Translations under genes and position numbers: made by a program
Shown: positions 16,095 to 25,332 of the stretch, piece after piece
Layout of the letters: each line of letters begins with the position of its first letter
Position numbering within the stretch: the stretch's first letter is position 1
The notes under the pieces: generated by a model
Databases searched by the model: none
What the model was told of the DNA's origin: nothing
Seen by the model: only the letters and a program-made list of their open reading frames with translations
DNA from: an uncultured Bacteroidales bacterium
GTDB lineage: Bacteria > Bacteroidota > Bacteroidia > Bacteroidales > UBA932
Length of the DNA stretch: 64,000 nt
Assembly: GCA_944326255.1 (NCBI GenBank)
Contig: CALVDG010000004.1
Location: forward strand, 1 to 64,000
Reading direction: 5' to 3'

Positions 16095-17021
16095 TTATTT
16101 GCCCAGTCCGGACAGATGCTTGGTGTAGAGACCGTCGATTATCCCATCAGACAGACCTATGACAGGCACGTAGATGTAGGAGGCACCGGTGATGGCCGCG
16201 ATAGTCAGGAATATCTCCCCTGCAGGAACGATCACATCGGCCCTGTCCGGCTTCAGGTCGTACTCGTCCATTCTCTCCTTGACGGACATCTCCTTAAGCC
16301 TGTCGTGCAGAGCCTGAAGCGATGAGGTGTGCATACGCGGATAACGCTTGTCCCTCCTCTCCACCAGTTTGTAGAGCTTGTTGATATTGCCGCCTGAGCC
16401 GATGATATTGATTCCGGGATACGATGCGGCCAGATCCTCGAGGTCGGAACGGAAACGCTTCCACTCCCCCTCCGAGACCGAGCTGTTGAGCATCCGTACA
16501 GTACCGATGTTGTATGAGCGGGAACAGATCAGCTCCCCGTCCGCAAGCAGGTTGATCTCGGTACTGCCGCCTCCCACGTCCACATACATATAGTTGCCCT
16601 TACGGCTCTTCATGGCCTCGATATGATTGTTGTAGACCATCCGGGCCTCCTCCTGCCCGTCTATTATCTCAATGCTGATACCGGTCTTTTTCCTGACCTC
16701 CCTGATAATATCAGCACCGTTGGCCGCGTCGCGCATGGCAGAAGTGGCACATGCACGGTAATCGGTCACATCATAGATCTTCATCAGCTGCTTGTAGGAC
16801 TTCATCAGCCTTACCAGGTCCTTGCGCTTGCGGTCCGAGATACTGCCGCCGTTGGAGAAGACATCAAAGCCCAGACGGAGCGGCACGCGGAGCAGCAGCA
16901 CCTTGTTGAAACGGGGCTGAAAATCGTCCTCCAGCTGCTTTATGAGCAGGCGCACGGCATTGGAGCCGATATCTATCGCGGCATAAGTGACCGCATGACC
17001 TCTACTATCCATTGCATCCAT
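16095..17021 (-). CDS. ppx: Exopolyphosphatase / GppA-type phosphatase
   Basis: 309 residues, the short form of the family. The ASKHA fold is marked by AAIDIGSNAVRLLI (phosphate 1), the conserved CATSAMRDAANG, GQEEARMVYNN, and the glycine-rich YVDVGGGSTEINL (phosphate 2). It hydrolyses polyphosphate or the pppGpp 5' phosphate. The ATG at 17021 overlaps the end of ppk by 17 nt, so the polyphosphate-making and -degrading enzymes are translationally coupled. Upstream in-frame starts would run deep into ppk and add no family homology. Confidence 0.92.
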   Translation of the reverse strand: MDAMDSRGHAVTYAAIDIGSNAVRLLIKQLEDDFQPRFNKVLLLRVPLRLGFDVFSNGGSISDRKRKDLVRLMKSYKQLMKIYDVTDYRACATSAMRDAANGADIIREVRKKTGISIEIIDGQEEARMVYNNHIEAMKSRKGNYMYVDVGGGSTEINLLADGELICSRSYNIGTVRMLNSSVSEGEWKRFRSDLEDLAASYPGINIIGSGGNINKLYKLVERRDKRYPRMHTSSLQALHDRLKEMSVKERMDEYDLKPDRADVIVPAGEIFLTIAAITGASYIYVPVIGLSDGIIDGLYTKHLSGLGK

Positions 17022-19095
17022 ATTGACGTTCCTTTTCTTCAAGTTCATGATAATACCTGTAGAGCGCATACTGAGAGCCTGTCTCCAGAGGATTGCCGCA
17101 GGTCCACGGCAGATTGGCACCGGTCCCGTCCACTGTACGGCCCTGACGGACATCGCGCAGGGCATAGTCCACGATCCGCTTCATCTCCTGCTTGACAGTC
17201 GGGTCATAGACCGGGACGACCACCTCTATCCTGTTGTCAAGATTGCGGGGCATCCAGTCCGCCGAACCGATAAAGACCTTCTCCTCCCCCGCTGCAGCGA
17301 AGATAAATATCCTGGAGTGCTCGAGATAACGGTCGATGATGCCGTTGATCCTCAGATGACAGTTTTCAGGCAACCTGTCAGTGACCAAGGAGCAGTTGCC
17401 GCGGACAGACAGATCTATCTCCACTCCGGCATAAGCCGCATCGTAGAGCTTGCCGACCATCTCCGGATCGGTAATGTGGTTGACTTTGGCTCTGATGTAC
17501 GCCGGCTTGCCGTTTTTCTTATTCTTGATCTCGTTATTGATCAAGGTGATGAACCTGCTCTTCATCTCATTGGGAGAGACAAGCAGCTCCTTGAAGCGGA
17601 TCTGGGCATAGGGTCTCTCGATGAAGTCGAAGACCTCCTCCACCTCCTTGACGATACGCCTGGATGAAGTCATGAGGATACAGTCCGTATAGGTCCTGGC
17701 GTTGCCCTCATGGAAGTTGCCTGTACTGATGCAGGCCAGGTCGGCACCGCGCTTCATGCCTATGTGAAGTACTTTGGAGTGTACCTTGAGGCCTTCCACC
17801 CCGAAGATGACCTTCACACCGGCCTCCTCCAGTTTCTGAGACCACTGGATGTTGGACTCCTCGTCAAAACGGGCCAGCAGCTCGATCACCACCGTCACTT
17901 TCTTACCGTTGCGGGCAGCCGCTATAAGAGCCCTCACCACCTTGGAGTCCTTGGCCAGACGGTAAAGCGTAATCTTCAGGCTCCGGACATTGCGGTTGGT
18001 CGCCGCTTCATGGAGCACGCGGATGAACGTGTCGAAACTGTGATAAGGCACATGCAGGAAGCGGTCCTGGATACGTATCTTCTCCAGGATGCTTTCCGGT
18101 CCGTCCAGCGAAGACCTGTGAATGGTCCGCATGGGCGGATATTTCAGAGTGCTGTCAGGAAAATCGGGGAACTTCATCAGATCCTTGTGGTTCTGATACC
18201 GGCCGCCTTTCATAACCGTATCCCTTTCTCCAAGATCCAGCTTGCCAAGTACCCTCCGCAGCAGGTCCTCCGGCATATCCTCATCGTAGATGAACCTCAG
18301 AGGCTCACCCTTCTTGCGGCTTTTAAGGCCCTTGGATATCTTCTGCAGGATACCGCTGCGCTGATCATTGTCTATCTCCATCTCGGCGTCCCGGGTAAAC
18401 TTGAATGTATAGGCCCCGAACGACACGTAGCCATTGCCCTCGAACACTTTCGGCAGACAGCAGCGGACCACGTCGTCAATATACATGATATAGCTTCGGC
18501 CGTCCCTGTCCGGAAGACGGACAAAGCGGCCGCAACTCCGTACCGGCAGACTGAAGTACGCATAGTCATACAGCATCTTTCCGGTCTGACTGTACCGGCC
18601 TGCCTTTACTGCCAGATATATCTTCTCGTCCGTCTCGTAATCCAGGTGCTTGACTGCAGAGAGCCAGACCGGAACTATGAAACCGTCTATCCGTTCCTGA
18701 TAATAACGGCGGATATACTCCTTCTGCTCCTCATCCGCCTCCGTATCCGGGATGATGTATATCCCGTTCTCCGCCAAAGACTTGTTGACCTGCTTGACCG
18801 CCAGCTCAAAATCCTTGACATACCGGTTGTTGATCTTATTGATCTGCCTTACTATACCGGCGGCGGCCCTGGACTCGCGCAGTCCGGCCCTGCCGTCCCA
18901 CTCAGCCACACGGTTCTGAGAAGCAACCCGGACGCGGAAGAACTCGTCCAGGTTGTTCGAATATATTCCCAGAAAATTAAGTCTCTCCAACAGGGGCACT
19001 TCCTCCTTGCAGGCCTCCTGCAGCACCCTGCGGTTGAAATACATCCAGCTGATGTCCCTCTCCAGATAGGGTCGGGACTCCTTCTTCTTTCCCAT
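17005..19095 (-). CDS. ppk1: Polyphosphate kinase 1
   Basis: About 696 residues, the normal length. It polymerises inorganic polyphosphate from ATP at the membrane. N-terminal RDISWMYFNRRVLQEA and LGIYSNNLDEFFRVRVA are family signatures. The catalytic phospholipase-D-like part has VHSKVLHIG and YLEHSRIFIF, the latter likely carrying the phosphorylated His, and IGSADWMPRNLDNRIEVV at the end. The ATG at 19095 is used; a TTG three codons upstream is less likely. First gene of the ppk-ppx pair. Confidence 0.95.
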   Translation of the reverse strand: MGKKKESRPYLERDISWMYFNRRVLQEACKEEVPLLERLNFLGIYSNNLDEFFRVRVASQNRVAEWDGRAGLRESRAAAGIVRQINKINNRYVKDFELAVKQVNKSLAENGIYIIPDTEADEEQKEYIRRYYQERIDGFIVPVWLSAVKHLDYETDEKIYLAVKAGRYSQTGKMLYDYAYFSLPVRSCGRFVRLPDRDGRSYIMYIDDVVRCCLPKVFEGNGYVSFGAYTFKFTRDAEMEIDNDQRSGILQKISKGLKSRKKGEPLRFIYDEDMPEDLLRRVLGKLDLGERDTVMKGGRYQNHKDLMKFPDFPDSTLKYPPMRTIHRSSLDGPESILEKIRIQDRFLHVPYHSFDTFIRVLHEAATNRNVRSLKITLYRLAKDSKVVRALIAAARNGKKVTVVIELLARFDEESNIQWSQKLEEAGVKVIFGVEGLKVHSKVLHIGMKRGADLACISTGNFHEGNARTYTDCILMTSSRRIVKEVEEVFDFIERPYAQIRFKELLVSPNEMKSRFITLINNEIKNKKNGKPAYIRAKVNHITDPEMVGKLYDAAYAGVEIDLSVRGNCSLVTDRLPENCHLRINGIIDRYLEHSRIFIFAAAGEEKVFIGSADWMPRNLDNRIEVVVPVYDPTVKQEMKRIVDYALRDVRQGRTVDGTGANLPWTCGNPLETGSQYALYRYYHELEEKERQYGCNG

Positions 19096-19164
19096 AATTG
19101 TCAAATTTGCCGCAAGTTATATATTAATTGTTACAAATTAATGACAATTACGGGAAATCAGGTA

Positions 19165-20571
19165 CTAGAACACCAGCCAGGCCCTGACCTTGTATTCCTT
19201 GGTCTTCTGCTGGGCACTGATGTATCCCGGATCAAAAACCGATGAATCCAGACACACCATGTAGGACCAGTAACGGCATCCGTTCTGGGCCCAGTGCTCT
19301 GAGCTGGACCAATATCGGGCACCATCTCTGTAAATGGGTGTAGCCGCATCACCGAGTTTTGCCAGAGACCCGCCTATCACCTCGTTGTACAGGAAGGTAT
19401 AATGTATCTGCTGCGCCGAAGGCAGGAACCAGCCTGAGGATATTTCCGGAGCAGGGATCTCATCCTCATAAAGCACTACAGCGGCATATGCGGCGGGATA
19501 ATTGTTCACCGGATCATTGCTGAGTCCTCCGGCCTTCTGCTCGGCCTTAGCCTTTATCTGGGCAGTATTGTAATATCCCATAAAGTCGGTCTCGGAATGC
19601 GTGGTGCCGGCACCGTTGTCACCGTCCACATCATGCGAGCCCCAGGCGAAAGAAGCTCCGTCCGCCACATCGTTGAGCGCAATGACATATCCGTTGATAT
19701 TGTCCATTCTGGAATTACCGTTCTTGGTATAGTATACTCCGGAATCCTCTCCGTAAGTCACGGTACTGCGTCCGGTCAGGACAACTATTCCGATACATTC
19801 CTTGCCCTCGACCGGGTCCTGGGAGCCGCTGCTCCATGTACCGTCGCTGTAATAGAAGTCGCCGACAGCCACCGGCTCCGGTTCAAGTGTCTCTACCGTC
19901 TCACTTTGCACATCACAGCATGTTCCGTCCACACTTTCAGCTACTGCCGCTATGACATACTCCGTCAATGATGCGAGACCGGCCGCCACGTACTGGTCAG
20001 TCTTGCCGGGATCAACCTGAATACCCTCCTCCAGTATTGTCTCCGCATCAGGAATTCCTTCCGTTGCGGGTACACACATATAAGCGAGCCTTGCCGCCTT
20101 GTCCGGCACAAGGGTAAACCTAATGGAAGTAGAAGCAGCCACCACATCCCTGAGCACCAATGCGGGAACAATGGCCTGACTTGCCACGGTCCTGAATGAT
20201 TCTTCCCGCACGGCGGACTCGCTGCCGTCAGCATATCTGGCCGCTGCTACTATGCGGTATGTCGTCTCAGGTTCAAGGTTGCGGACAGTGTACACCTGGA
20301 AGAGGTCCGGATCAGCCATGGTTCCGGATTTCAGCAGTTCCGAAGCTGACGGAAGTGCATCGTATTCCGTAAGAAGCCTGTAGGTCAACAGCGATGCGCC
20401 CGGTGCCGACACGGCAAACTCAACGTAGGTATCATACGTATTCCTGATTTCAAGGCTGACTTCAGGTACGGAACCTTCTTTCTCTTGTTTCTCACAGGAT
20501 GCCAGAGATATCATAAGAAGGATCATCAGGCTCAATCCAGCCCACTGCATCAATTTATTTTTCATTTTCAT
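19165..20571 (-). CDS. Surface lipoprotein with fibronectin-like repeats and Fib-succ/DUF1566-like end
   Basis: 468 residues, signal peptide with lipobox LASC. Two or three Fn3-like units (pattern LEPETTYRIVAAARYADGSES, LASLTEYVIAAVAESVDG) are followed by a C-terminal domain beginning VGDFYYSDGTWSSGSQDP and ending in WFLPSAQQIHY, YWSSSEHW and a final KVRAWLVF. That C-terminal arrangement is shared with the lipoprotein at 22165. Third gene of the lipoprotein operon. Probably surface-exposed with a binding or adhesion role; no substrate can be inferred. Confidence 0.75.
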   Translation of the reverse strand: MKMKNKLMQWAGLSLMILLMISLASCEKQEKEGSVPEVSLEIRNTYDTYVEFAVSAPGASLLTYRLLTEYDALPSASELLKSGTMADPDLFQVYTVRNLEPETTYRIVAAARYADGSESAVREESFRTVASQAIVPALVLRDVVAASTSIRFTLVPDKAARLAYMCVPATEGIPDAETILEEGIQVDPGKTDQYVAAGLASLTEYVIAAVAESVDGTCCDVQSETVETLEPEPVAVGDFYYSDGTWSSGSQDPVEGKECIGIVVLTGRSTVTYGEDSGVYYTKNGNSRMDNINGYVIALNDVADGASFAWGSHDVDGDNGAGTTHSETDFMGYYNTAQIKAKAEQKAGGLSNDPVNNYPAAYAAVVLYEDEIPAPEISSGWFLPSAQQIHYTFLYNEVIGGSLAKLGDAATPIYRDGARYWSSSEHWAQNGCRYWSYMVCLDSSVFDPGYISAQQKTKEYKVRAWLVF

Positions 20572-20588
20572 GATTTTATCGGGTTACT

Positions 20589-22163
20589 CTAATTATTAAA
20601 CTCAGAAACGGGTGAGGCACCCTCTTCGGTAATATTGAAAAACGCCCTGTAAATACCGCCGTAGACCCCGTCGGAGTCTATCGCGAAACCAAGGACGGAA
20701 AGATCTCCGTAATCGACGACTATGGCCAGACGGTCACGGTCCTGCATACCGCCCATCATAACAGCATCGTACACACTGCCGTCAGGGTATTTTTCAGTGT
20801 CCCTGTAGTCTCCGGGCAGAAGACCGAGGAACCATGACATAGCATTGTCCGAATGAACTACATCAGCGGTGAAATAAGCACGGCCTCTTATGTCCTCATA
20901 ATAGGAATCCATGTCCGCAAGATCATCTCCGTTGAACCATTTCACATTCTCTACGGCTACCGAAACCTCGGAGACATATGCCGTAGCCGTAAACTGCTCC
21001 TTGAATACAGGACCGGCGGCTTTCCCGTCAGAAGACAAAGCGTAGGCGAATACATAATAGTCCATACCCTCCTCCAGGTCTGTGTATGTATAGTTGTCAG
21101 GTCCGTTAATGGCAGTCATCTCCACAGCCTGGCCGAGAGTTATCTCATATTCTCCGGCCAGATACACGATGGACTCATAGACCCGCTGTATCAGGGCTTC
21201 GTCCGACACATACTCTTCCAGAGACACTACGGAAGTAAAATATCCTATACCGTCATCACTGGGCGTAACCGAGATATCCACTCCTGAAGGGCTGAAAATG
21301 ATATCAAACGAGAACTCGCAGTCCTCAGGCTTTCCAGGAGCCTTTGTGCGGAAGTCCTGCATCCCCGGCTCCCCGTAGCATGTACAGTCATCATTAAGAC
21401 CTATGGCATAGGCCACCATCTCGGTGTCCGACGGCAGACCGCGTATACTCTCACTCTGAGGCCCGCGCACCTGTATTGACTGCACAAAAGCGGTCTTGTC
21501 CAGTCCGGTTGACTCAAGTGTAGCCTCTATGGCCTTGAGCAGATAAGCCGCGACATCGCCTCCGTATGAGTCGTACTCCTCCTTGGTCATGATATCGTAA
21601 TAATACGGCAGTGTATCATCCGAAGGTTTCACTGACACTGAAGCAATAGTGGCCGTAGCCGATACTTCCATCGTAAACGACAGATCTACGACAGGCTCCT
21701 CTTCCGCCAATGTCTCAAACTCCGCAGTAAAGGCTTCGGTAGTGTACAGTCCCTCGGCATTTACTCCCACCGCATAGCACAGATATCCAGTCTCAGAGGC
21801 GAGCGTATCAGGTGTCATGGAATACTCCCCCTGTACGCTCATGGCGGAAACAGCCGCGGCCCTGGTAAGACCCTCCTCCGACATCATTGCTGCAATCCGG
21901 TCATCAAGATACCGCTTTACATCCGAAGATGCCATACCGCCCGGTGCTGTCTGCATAACATATCCGGCTATGTACGGAATCTCTTCCGAAGACGGGGTAA
22001 ATACTATTGATGCCGAACTGTCGGATATATCCGCAACATTCACCGTTACCGTCAGTTCATCAGCCGTTCCACCACCATCTGTGGCTTGCTGTTCCGATTT
22101 ACTGCATGATGCCAGTGCAAGAAGCACCGGCATCATCAGGATAAAAACACATCTTCTTATCAT
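20589..22163 (-). CDS. Surface lipoprotein with tandem Fn3-like domains
   Basis: 524 residues, lipobox LASC. Three repeats of about 120-130 residues, each with a strand-rich Fn3-like core and a phrase of the type Y(Y/F)...S.EEY / TYTDLEEGMDYYVFAYALSSDG / LASETGYLCYAVGVNAEG. The C-terminal ~120 residues (from VSVAVENVKWFNGDDL) are unlike its two neighbours. It starts 1 nt after the preceding lipoprotein's stop codon and ends 17 nt before the next gene, so the three form one operon. Function unknown. Confidence 0.75.
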   Translation of the reverse strand: MIRRCVFILMMPVLLALASCSKSEQQATDGGGTADELTVTVNVADISDSSASIVFTPSSEEIPYIAGYVMQTAPGGMASSDVKRYLDDRIAAMMSEEGLTRAAAVSAMSVQGEYSMTPDTLASETGYLCYAVGVNAEGLYTTEAFTAEFETLAEEEPVVDLSFTMEVSATATIASVSVKPSDDTLPYYYDIMTKEEYDSYGGDVAAYLLKAIEATLESTGLDKTAFVQSIQVRGPQSESIRGLPSDTEMVAYAIGLNDDCTCYGEPGMQDFRTKAPGKPEDCEFSFDIIFSPSGVDISVTPSDDGIGYFTSVVSLEEYVSDEALIQRVYESIVYLAGEYEITLGQAVEMTAINGPDNYTYTDLEEGMDYYVFAYALSSDGKAAGPVFKEQFTATAYVSEVSVAVENVKWFNGDDLADMDSYYEDIRGRAYFTADVVHSDNAMSWFLGLLPGDYRDTEKYPDGSVYDAVMMGGMQDRDRLAIVVDYGDLSVLGFAIDSDGVYGGIYRAFFNITEEGASPVSEFNN

Positions 22164-22164
22164 A

Positions 22165-23532
22165 TCAGAATGCTATTACAGGCCTTACTCTCCAAAGTCT
22201 CGCAATATTATCGGATTCTACTGCCAATCCGGAATCCAAGAAGTTGACTTTATATGCAGAACCGCTGTCATCCACCTCCGTACTGCTCCAATACCAGTCT
22301 CCGCTGAAGTCATACAATGTGTCTCCGTCAACCATATCCATAGCAGCATATACTGTTGCCTTCACACTGTACAGTTCCTTAAGCTGCCCCAGGGAAGGCA
22401 GGTACCAACCGGTACTTGACTCAGGTGTCTCCACATCATAAAACTCTGTAACATAATATATGACATCACTGGACGCTCCCGCAGCCACGGCCTCCTCAAT
22501 ACGGCAGGTATTGTACCAACCGCTGAAGTCATCCTCATCCGTAGAGGTAACTCCCAGAGGGCTGTCAGACCATTCAAAAGCGGTCTTGGGGGAGAAGATA
22601 TCCGAATCATCCCTGACATCTTTAAGAGCCACCGCAAAACCGTGTACCTCATCGATACCGGCTGTGGTATAGTCAGACATATCAGACTCAGCCGCACCTG
22701 ACTTGAATACAATACCTATCACTGTCTTACCGTCAAGAGGCGCCTCGCTGCCGGTACTCCAGGTTCCGTCACTGTAATAATAATCTCCGACAGCAGGAGG
22801 AGCAACAGGGGCCTCTCCCGTCTCGAATGCAGACTGTGCCACTTCTGAATATTCCTCATCAACACTCACTGCTACGGCATATACCACATACGATGTCTCG
22901 TACTCCAGATTATCTATGGTCAGCGGAGCGGAAGCATCCAGAGGCAGTTCACTGCCGTCAGCGGCAAGCACATCAGCGGAAGGTGCGGACTCGGATGCAG
23001 GAAGGCACATATACCATGCCTGCTCCGCGTCTTTCAACGAATAAGTGACTGTAGCCGTTGTTCCGTCAACTGTCACTTCGCTTATCGTGATTTCCGGCAC
23101 CACAGGCACATGTTCCCCCGTGGTCATCTGTGCACTTGCGACCATAGACGTAAGTCCATCGGAATTCTTCGCAGCGGCAAATATGGCATACTCAGTAGAC
23201 GGAGCCAGTTCCGACACCGTGTATTCTTTCTCGGCAGCAGGTTCTGCCTGTTCTCCCTCATTCATGATACCGGCAGCATCGGGAGCCTGCTCTGATGCAG
23301 GCAGAACCATATAGCGTACCTCAGCCGCATTCTCCGGCAGAAGCGTAAATGTCAGGAAATCCTCTCCCGACTCACCGGTTGTTATTTTTACGGAAGGTAC
23401 CTCCTCTGTCACCGTAGGCTCATCACCACCGCCATCATCGTTACCGCCCGTTGTCACTCCGTCAGCCTTGTCGCAGGATACGGCAAAGCACAGCATACCG
23501 GCGAACCATTGTCCATTAATAATTCTTTTCAT
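22165..23532 (-). CDS. Surface lipoprotein with Fn3-like repeats and Fib-succ/DUF1566-like end
   Basis: 455 residues. The signal sequence has lipobox AVSC followed by an Asp/Gly spacer (TTGGNDDGGGDEP), as in exported Bacteroidota lipoproteins. Two Fn3-like units follow (SELAPSTEYAIFAAAKNSDG, DNLEYETSYVVYAVAVSVD), then a C-terminal domain starting VGDYYYSDGTWSTGSEAP with WYLPSLGQLKELY and WYWSSTEVDDSG and ending RLWRVRPVIAF. It is a clear paralogue of the protein at 19165. First gene of the operon, behind the promoter at 23577-23609. Confidence 0.78.
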   Translation of the reverse strand: MKRIINGQWFAGMLCFAVSCDKADGVTTGGNDDGGGDEPTVTEEVPSVKITTGESGEDFLTFTLLPENAAEVRYMVLPASEQAPDAAGIMNEGEQAEPAAEKEYTVSELAPSTEYAIFAAAKNSDGLTSMVASAQMTTGEHVPVVPEITISEVTVDGTTATVTYSLKDAEQAWYMCLPASESAPSADVLAADGSELPLDASAPLTIDNLEYETSYVVYAVAVSVDEEYSEVAQSAFETGEAPVAPPAVGDYYYSDGTWSTGSEAPLDGKTVIGIVFKSGAAESDMSDYTTAGIDEVHGFAVALKDVRDDSDIFSPKTAFEWSDSPLGVTSTDEDDFSGWYNTCRIEEAVAAGASSDVIYYVTEFYDVETPESSTGWYLPSLGQLKELYSVKATVYAAMDMVDGDTLYDFSGDWYWSSTEVDDSGSAYKVNFLDSGLAVESDNIARLWRVRPVIAF

Positions 23533-23576
23533 GAGTTGTATTTTAATTTGGTTAAAATGCTGGATTAAGGTTACTA

Positions 23577-23609
23577 CAAAATTATTGCAGCCGTCCGGCC
23601 TTCTCCAAA
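23577..23609 (-). promoter_or_regulatory. Promoter of the three-lipoprotein operon
   Basis: On the minus strand: TTTG (23606-23609), 21-nt spacer, TAATTTTG (23577-23584). It lies between the lipoprotein operon and the end of the AraC-type regulator gene. Confidence 0.6.
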
Positions 23610-23634
23610 TTTTATTTTTCCGATTACTTCAAAA

Positions 23635-25329
23635 TCACGAATCAGGAACAATTTTACGATTCTGCAGTTCCTTGCGGTAGCGTCCGGGGGGCAAACCAGT
23701 CTCCTTACAGAACGCATTGTAGAACACACTCATGGACGCATAGCCGACTTCGTCAGCAATCTGTTTGAGGGGAATCTCCTTGTCCGGCCTGGAGATGAGC
23801 CTGGTCGCCTCCGCTATACGGTACATATTGATATATGATGAGTACGACTGACCCGCATAATGATTGATCGCCTTGGATACATAGGTGCGGTTACTGTCCG
23901 TCATCTCCGCAAGGCGGTCGAGAGTAAGATCTTTCTGCCGGAACACCTTGTCCACGGACATCAGAGCATCCAGCTTCCGGAAAAGCTGTCTCTCCGCCGC
24001 ATCCTTGTCCTCAGATGCCGATGCGCTGACTTGAGATACACCGGCCTGCAGCATCTCTATCTGCTGAACATAGTGAATATGCTGATCCACCAATATTCTG
24101 TACATCCGTTTCTGCCTCCTCCACAGAGAGTAGAAAGATACGACCAACAACAGTGCGGTCAGTGACAAGAACATCCAAAGCATGTTTCTTCTCCGCACCT
24201 TCATCAACTCCAGTTCATTTGTACTCAATTCCAGTTCATGCCGCATCCGCTGATTGGAGAGCAGAAGTGAGTTGAATTCTCTTTCCCGACCGATAATGAC
24301 ATCCAGACTTTCGCGCAACTGCCTATAATAATAAAGAAATCTGTCCGCCGAGCCCCTGTCGCAATATATATCAGTCAGCCTGCGCAGCAATTCCAGACGG
24401 AATTCCACATTGCCATGGTTATTGGATATCTCAAGTCCCTGCTCATAAAGTCCGACTGCTTTATTCGTCTTTTTCCTTAACTCACAGTACTTTCCATAAT
24501 TAAGATATATTCTGGAAATAATGCCCGGCTCGGTATTGTAGGAGTGTCTGAGTGCCACGCTATAGTGCTCCTCTGCCTCATCGTATCTGCCATAAACAGA
24601 GCACAGATCCCCGAGAAGCAGTTCCACCGGGGCTGTCAAAGACCGGTATTCTTCCTGATGCACAGTTGAATCGGCACGCTTAATCCAGAATCCGGCAGAC
24701 GAGAAGTCTTTCTGCATATAATGCATCTGCGCCATAGCCAGATACGTCAGTCCTTTTGAAAATTCCGAGATTCTGCACGAATCCACAATGCGGAGAGCCT
24801 CCATGGCATACGACATGCCGCCGTCATCCGAACGGAGATAATAGACATTGGCTATATTGGTCAACAAGGCTACCCTGTAATCCTGATTATCCATAGCCGT
24901 AGCCACCTCATACCCTCTGAGAAAATACTTCAGTGCCTCGGAATAATCCAACTTGAACTTGACTGCATATAAAGCCTTTGTATTATAATACACTGACTTA
25001 ACCGGCAGACTGCCGTCCTCTACTCCCAAATCCTCCAGAGTCCGTATCCAACTCTGAGCGGAATCAGCTCTTTCCGTAAACATATAGGCCTGAGCTATCA
25101 TGACTGACGGTATCAATGCAAGACTGCGGTCTCCGCAACGGAGAGCCGAATCCAGTACAGGCCGGGCAGATACAATCACAGAATCATATTGTCCGCTCTG
25201 ATTGTATCTTGACCAGCGGGACATATACATCCTGCCTCTTGATGTATCCATATCACTTCGGGCACTTACCGACAAAGACAGAAATGCCAGAAGCACTGTT
25301 GCAGACAATATAACCCTGCGAAGACTCAT
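23635..25329 (-). CDS. Membrane-anchored TPR-AraC transcriptional regulator
   Basis: 564 residues. Signal/anchor at 1-23, then about 330 residues of TPR-like helices predicted outside the cytosol, a membrane helix (MLWMFLSLTALLLVVSFYSLW), a coiled segment and a C-terminal AraC/XylS helix-turn-helix pair (LTLDRLAEMTDSNRTYVSKAIN; LKQIADEVGYASMSVFYNAFCKETGLPPGRYRKEL). This one-protein signal-transduction layout is common in Bacteroidota for surface-protein control. It lies 3 nt behind lepA and directly upstream of the three-lipoprotein operon, the likely target (inference). Confidence 0.85.
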   Translation of the reverse strand: MSLRRVILSATVLLAFLSLSVSARSDMDTSRGRMYMSRWSRYNQSGQYDSVIVSARPVLDSALRCGDRSLALIPSVMIAQAYMFTERADSAQSWIRTLEDLGVEDGSLPVKSVYYNTKALYAVKFKLDYSEALKYFLRGYEVATAMDNQDYRVALLTNIANVYYLRSDDGGMSYAMEALRIVDSCRISEFSKGLTYLAMAQMHYMQKDFSSAGFWIKRADSTVHQEEYRSLTAPVELLLGDLCSVYGRYDEAEEHYSVALRHSYNTEPGIISRIYLNYGKYCELRKKTNKAVGLYEQGLEISNNHGNVEFRLELLRRLTDIYCDRGSADRFLYYYRQLRESLDVIIGREREFNSLLLSNQRMRHELELSTNELELMKVRRRNMLWMFLSLTALLLVVSFYSLWRRQKRMYRILVDQHIHYVQQIEMLQAGVSQVSASASEDKDAAERQLFRKLDALMSVDKVFRQKDLTLDRLAEMTDSNRTYVSKAINHYAGQSYSSYINMYRIAEATRLISRPDKEIPLKQIADEVGYASMSVFYNAFCKETGLPPGRYRKELQNRKIVPDS

Positions 25330-25332
25330 CCG

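Noticed and set aside
17710..19245. Long open frame (511 codons) on the plus strand across ppk1
   Set aside because: Antisense to a full-length polyphosphate kinase with intact motifs; the translation has no recognisable domain and arises from GC-rich codon positions.
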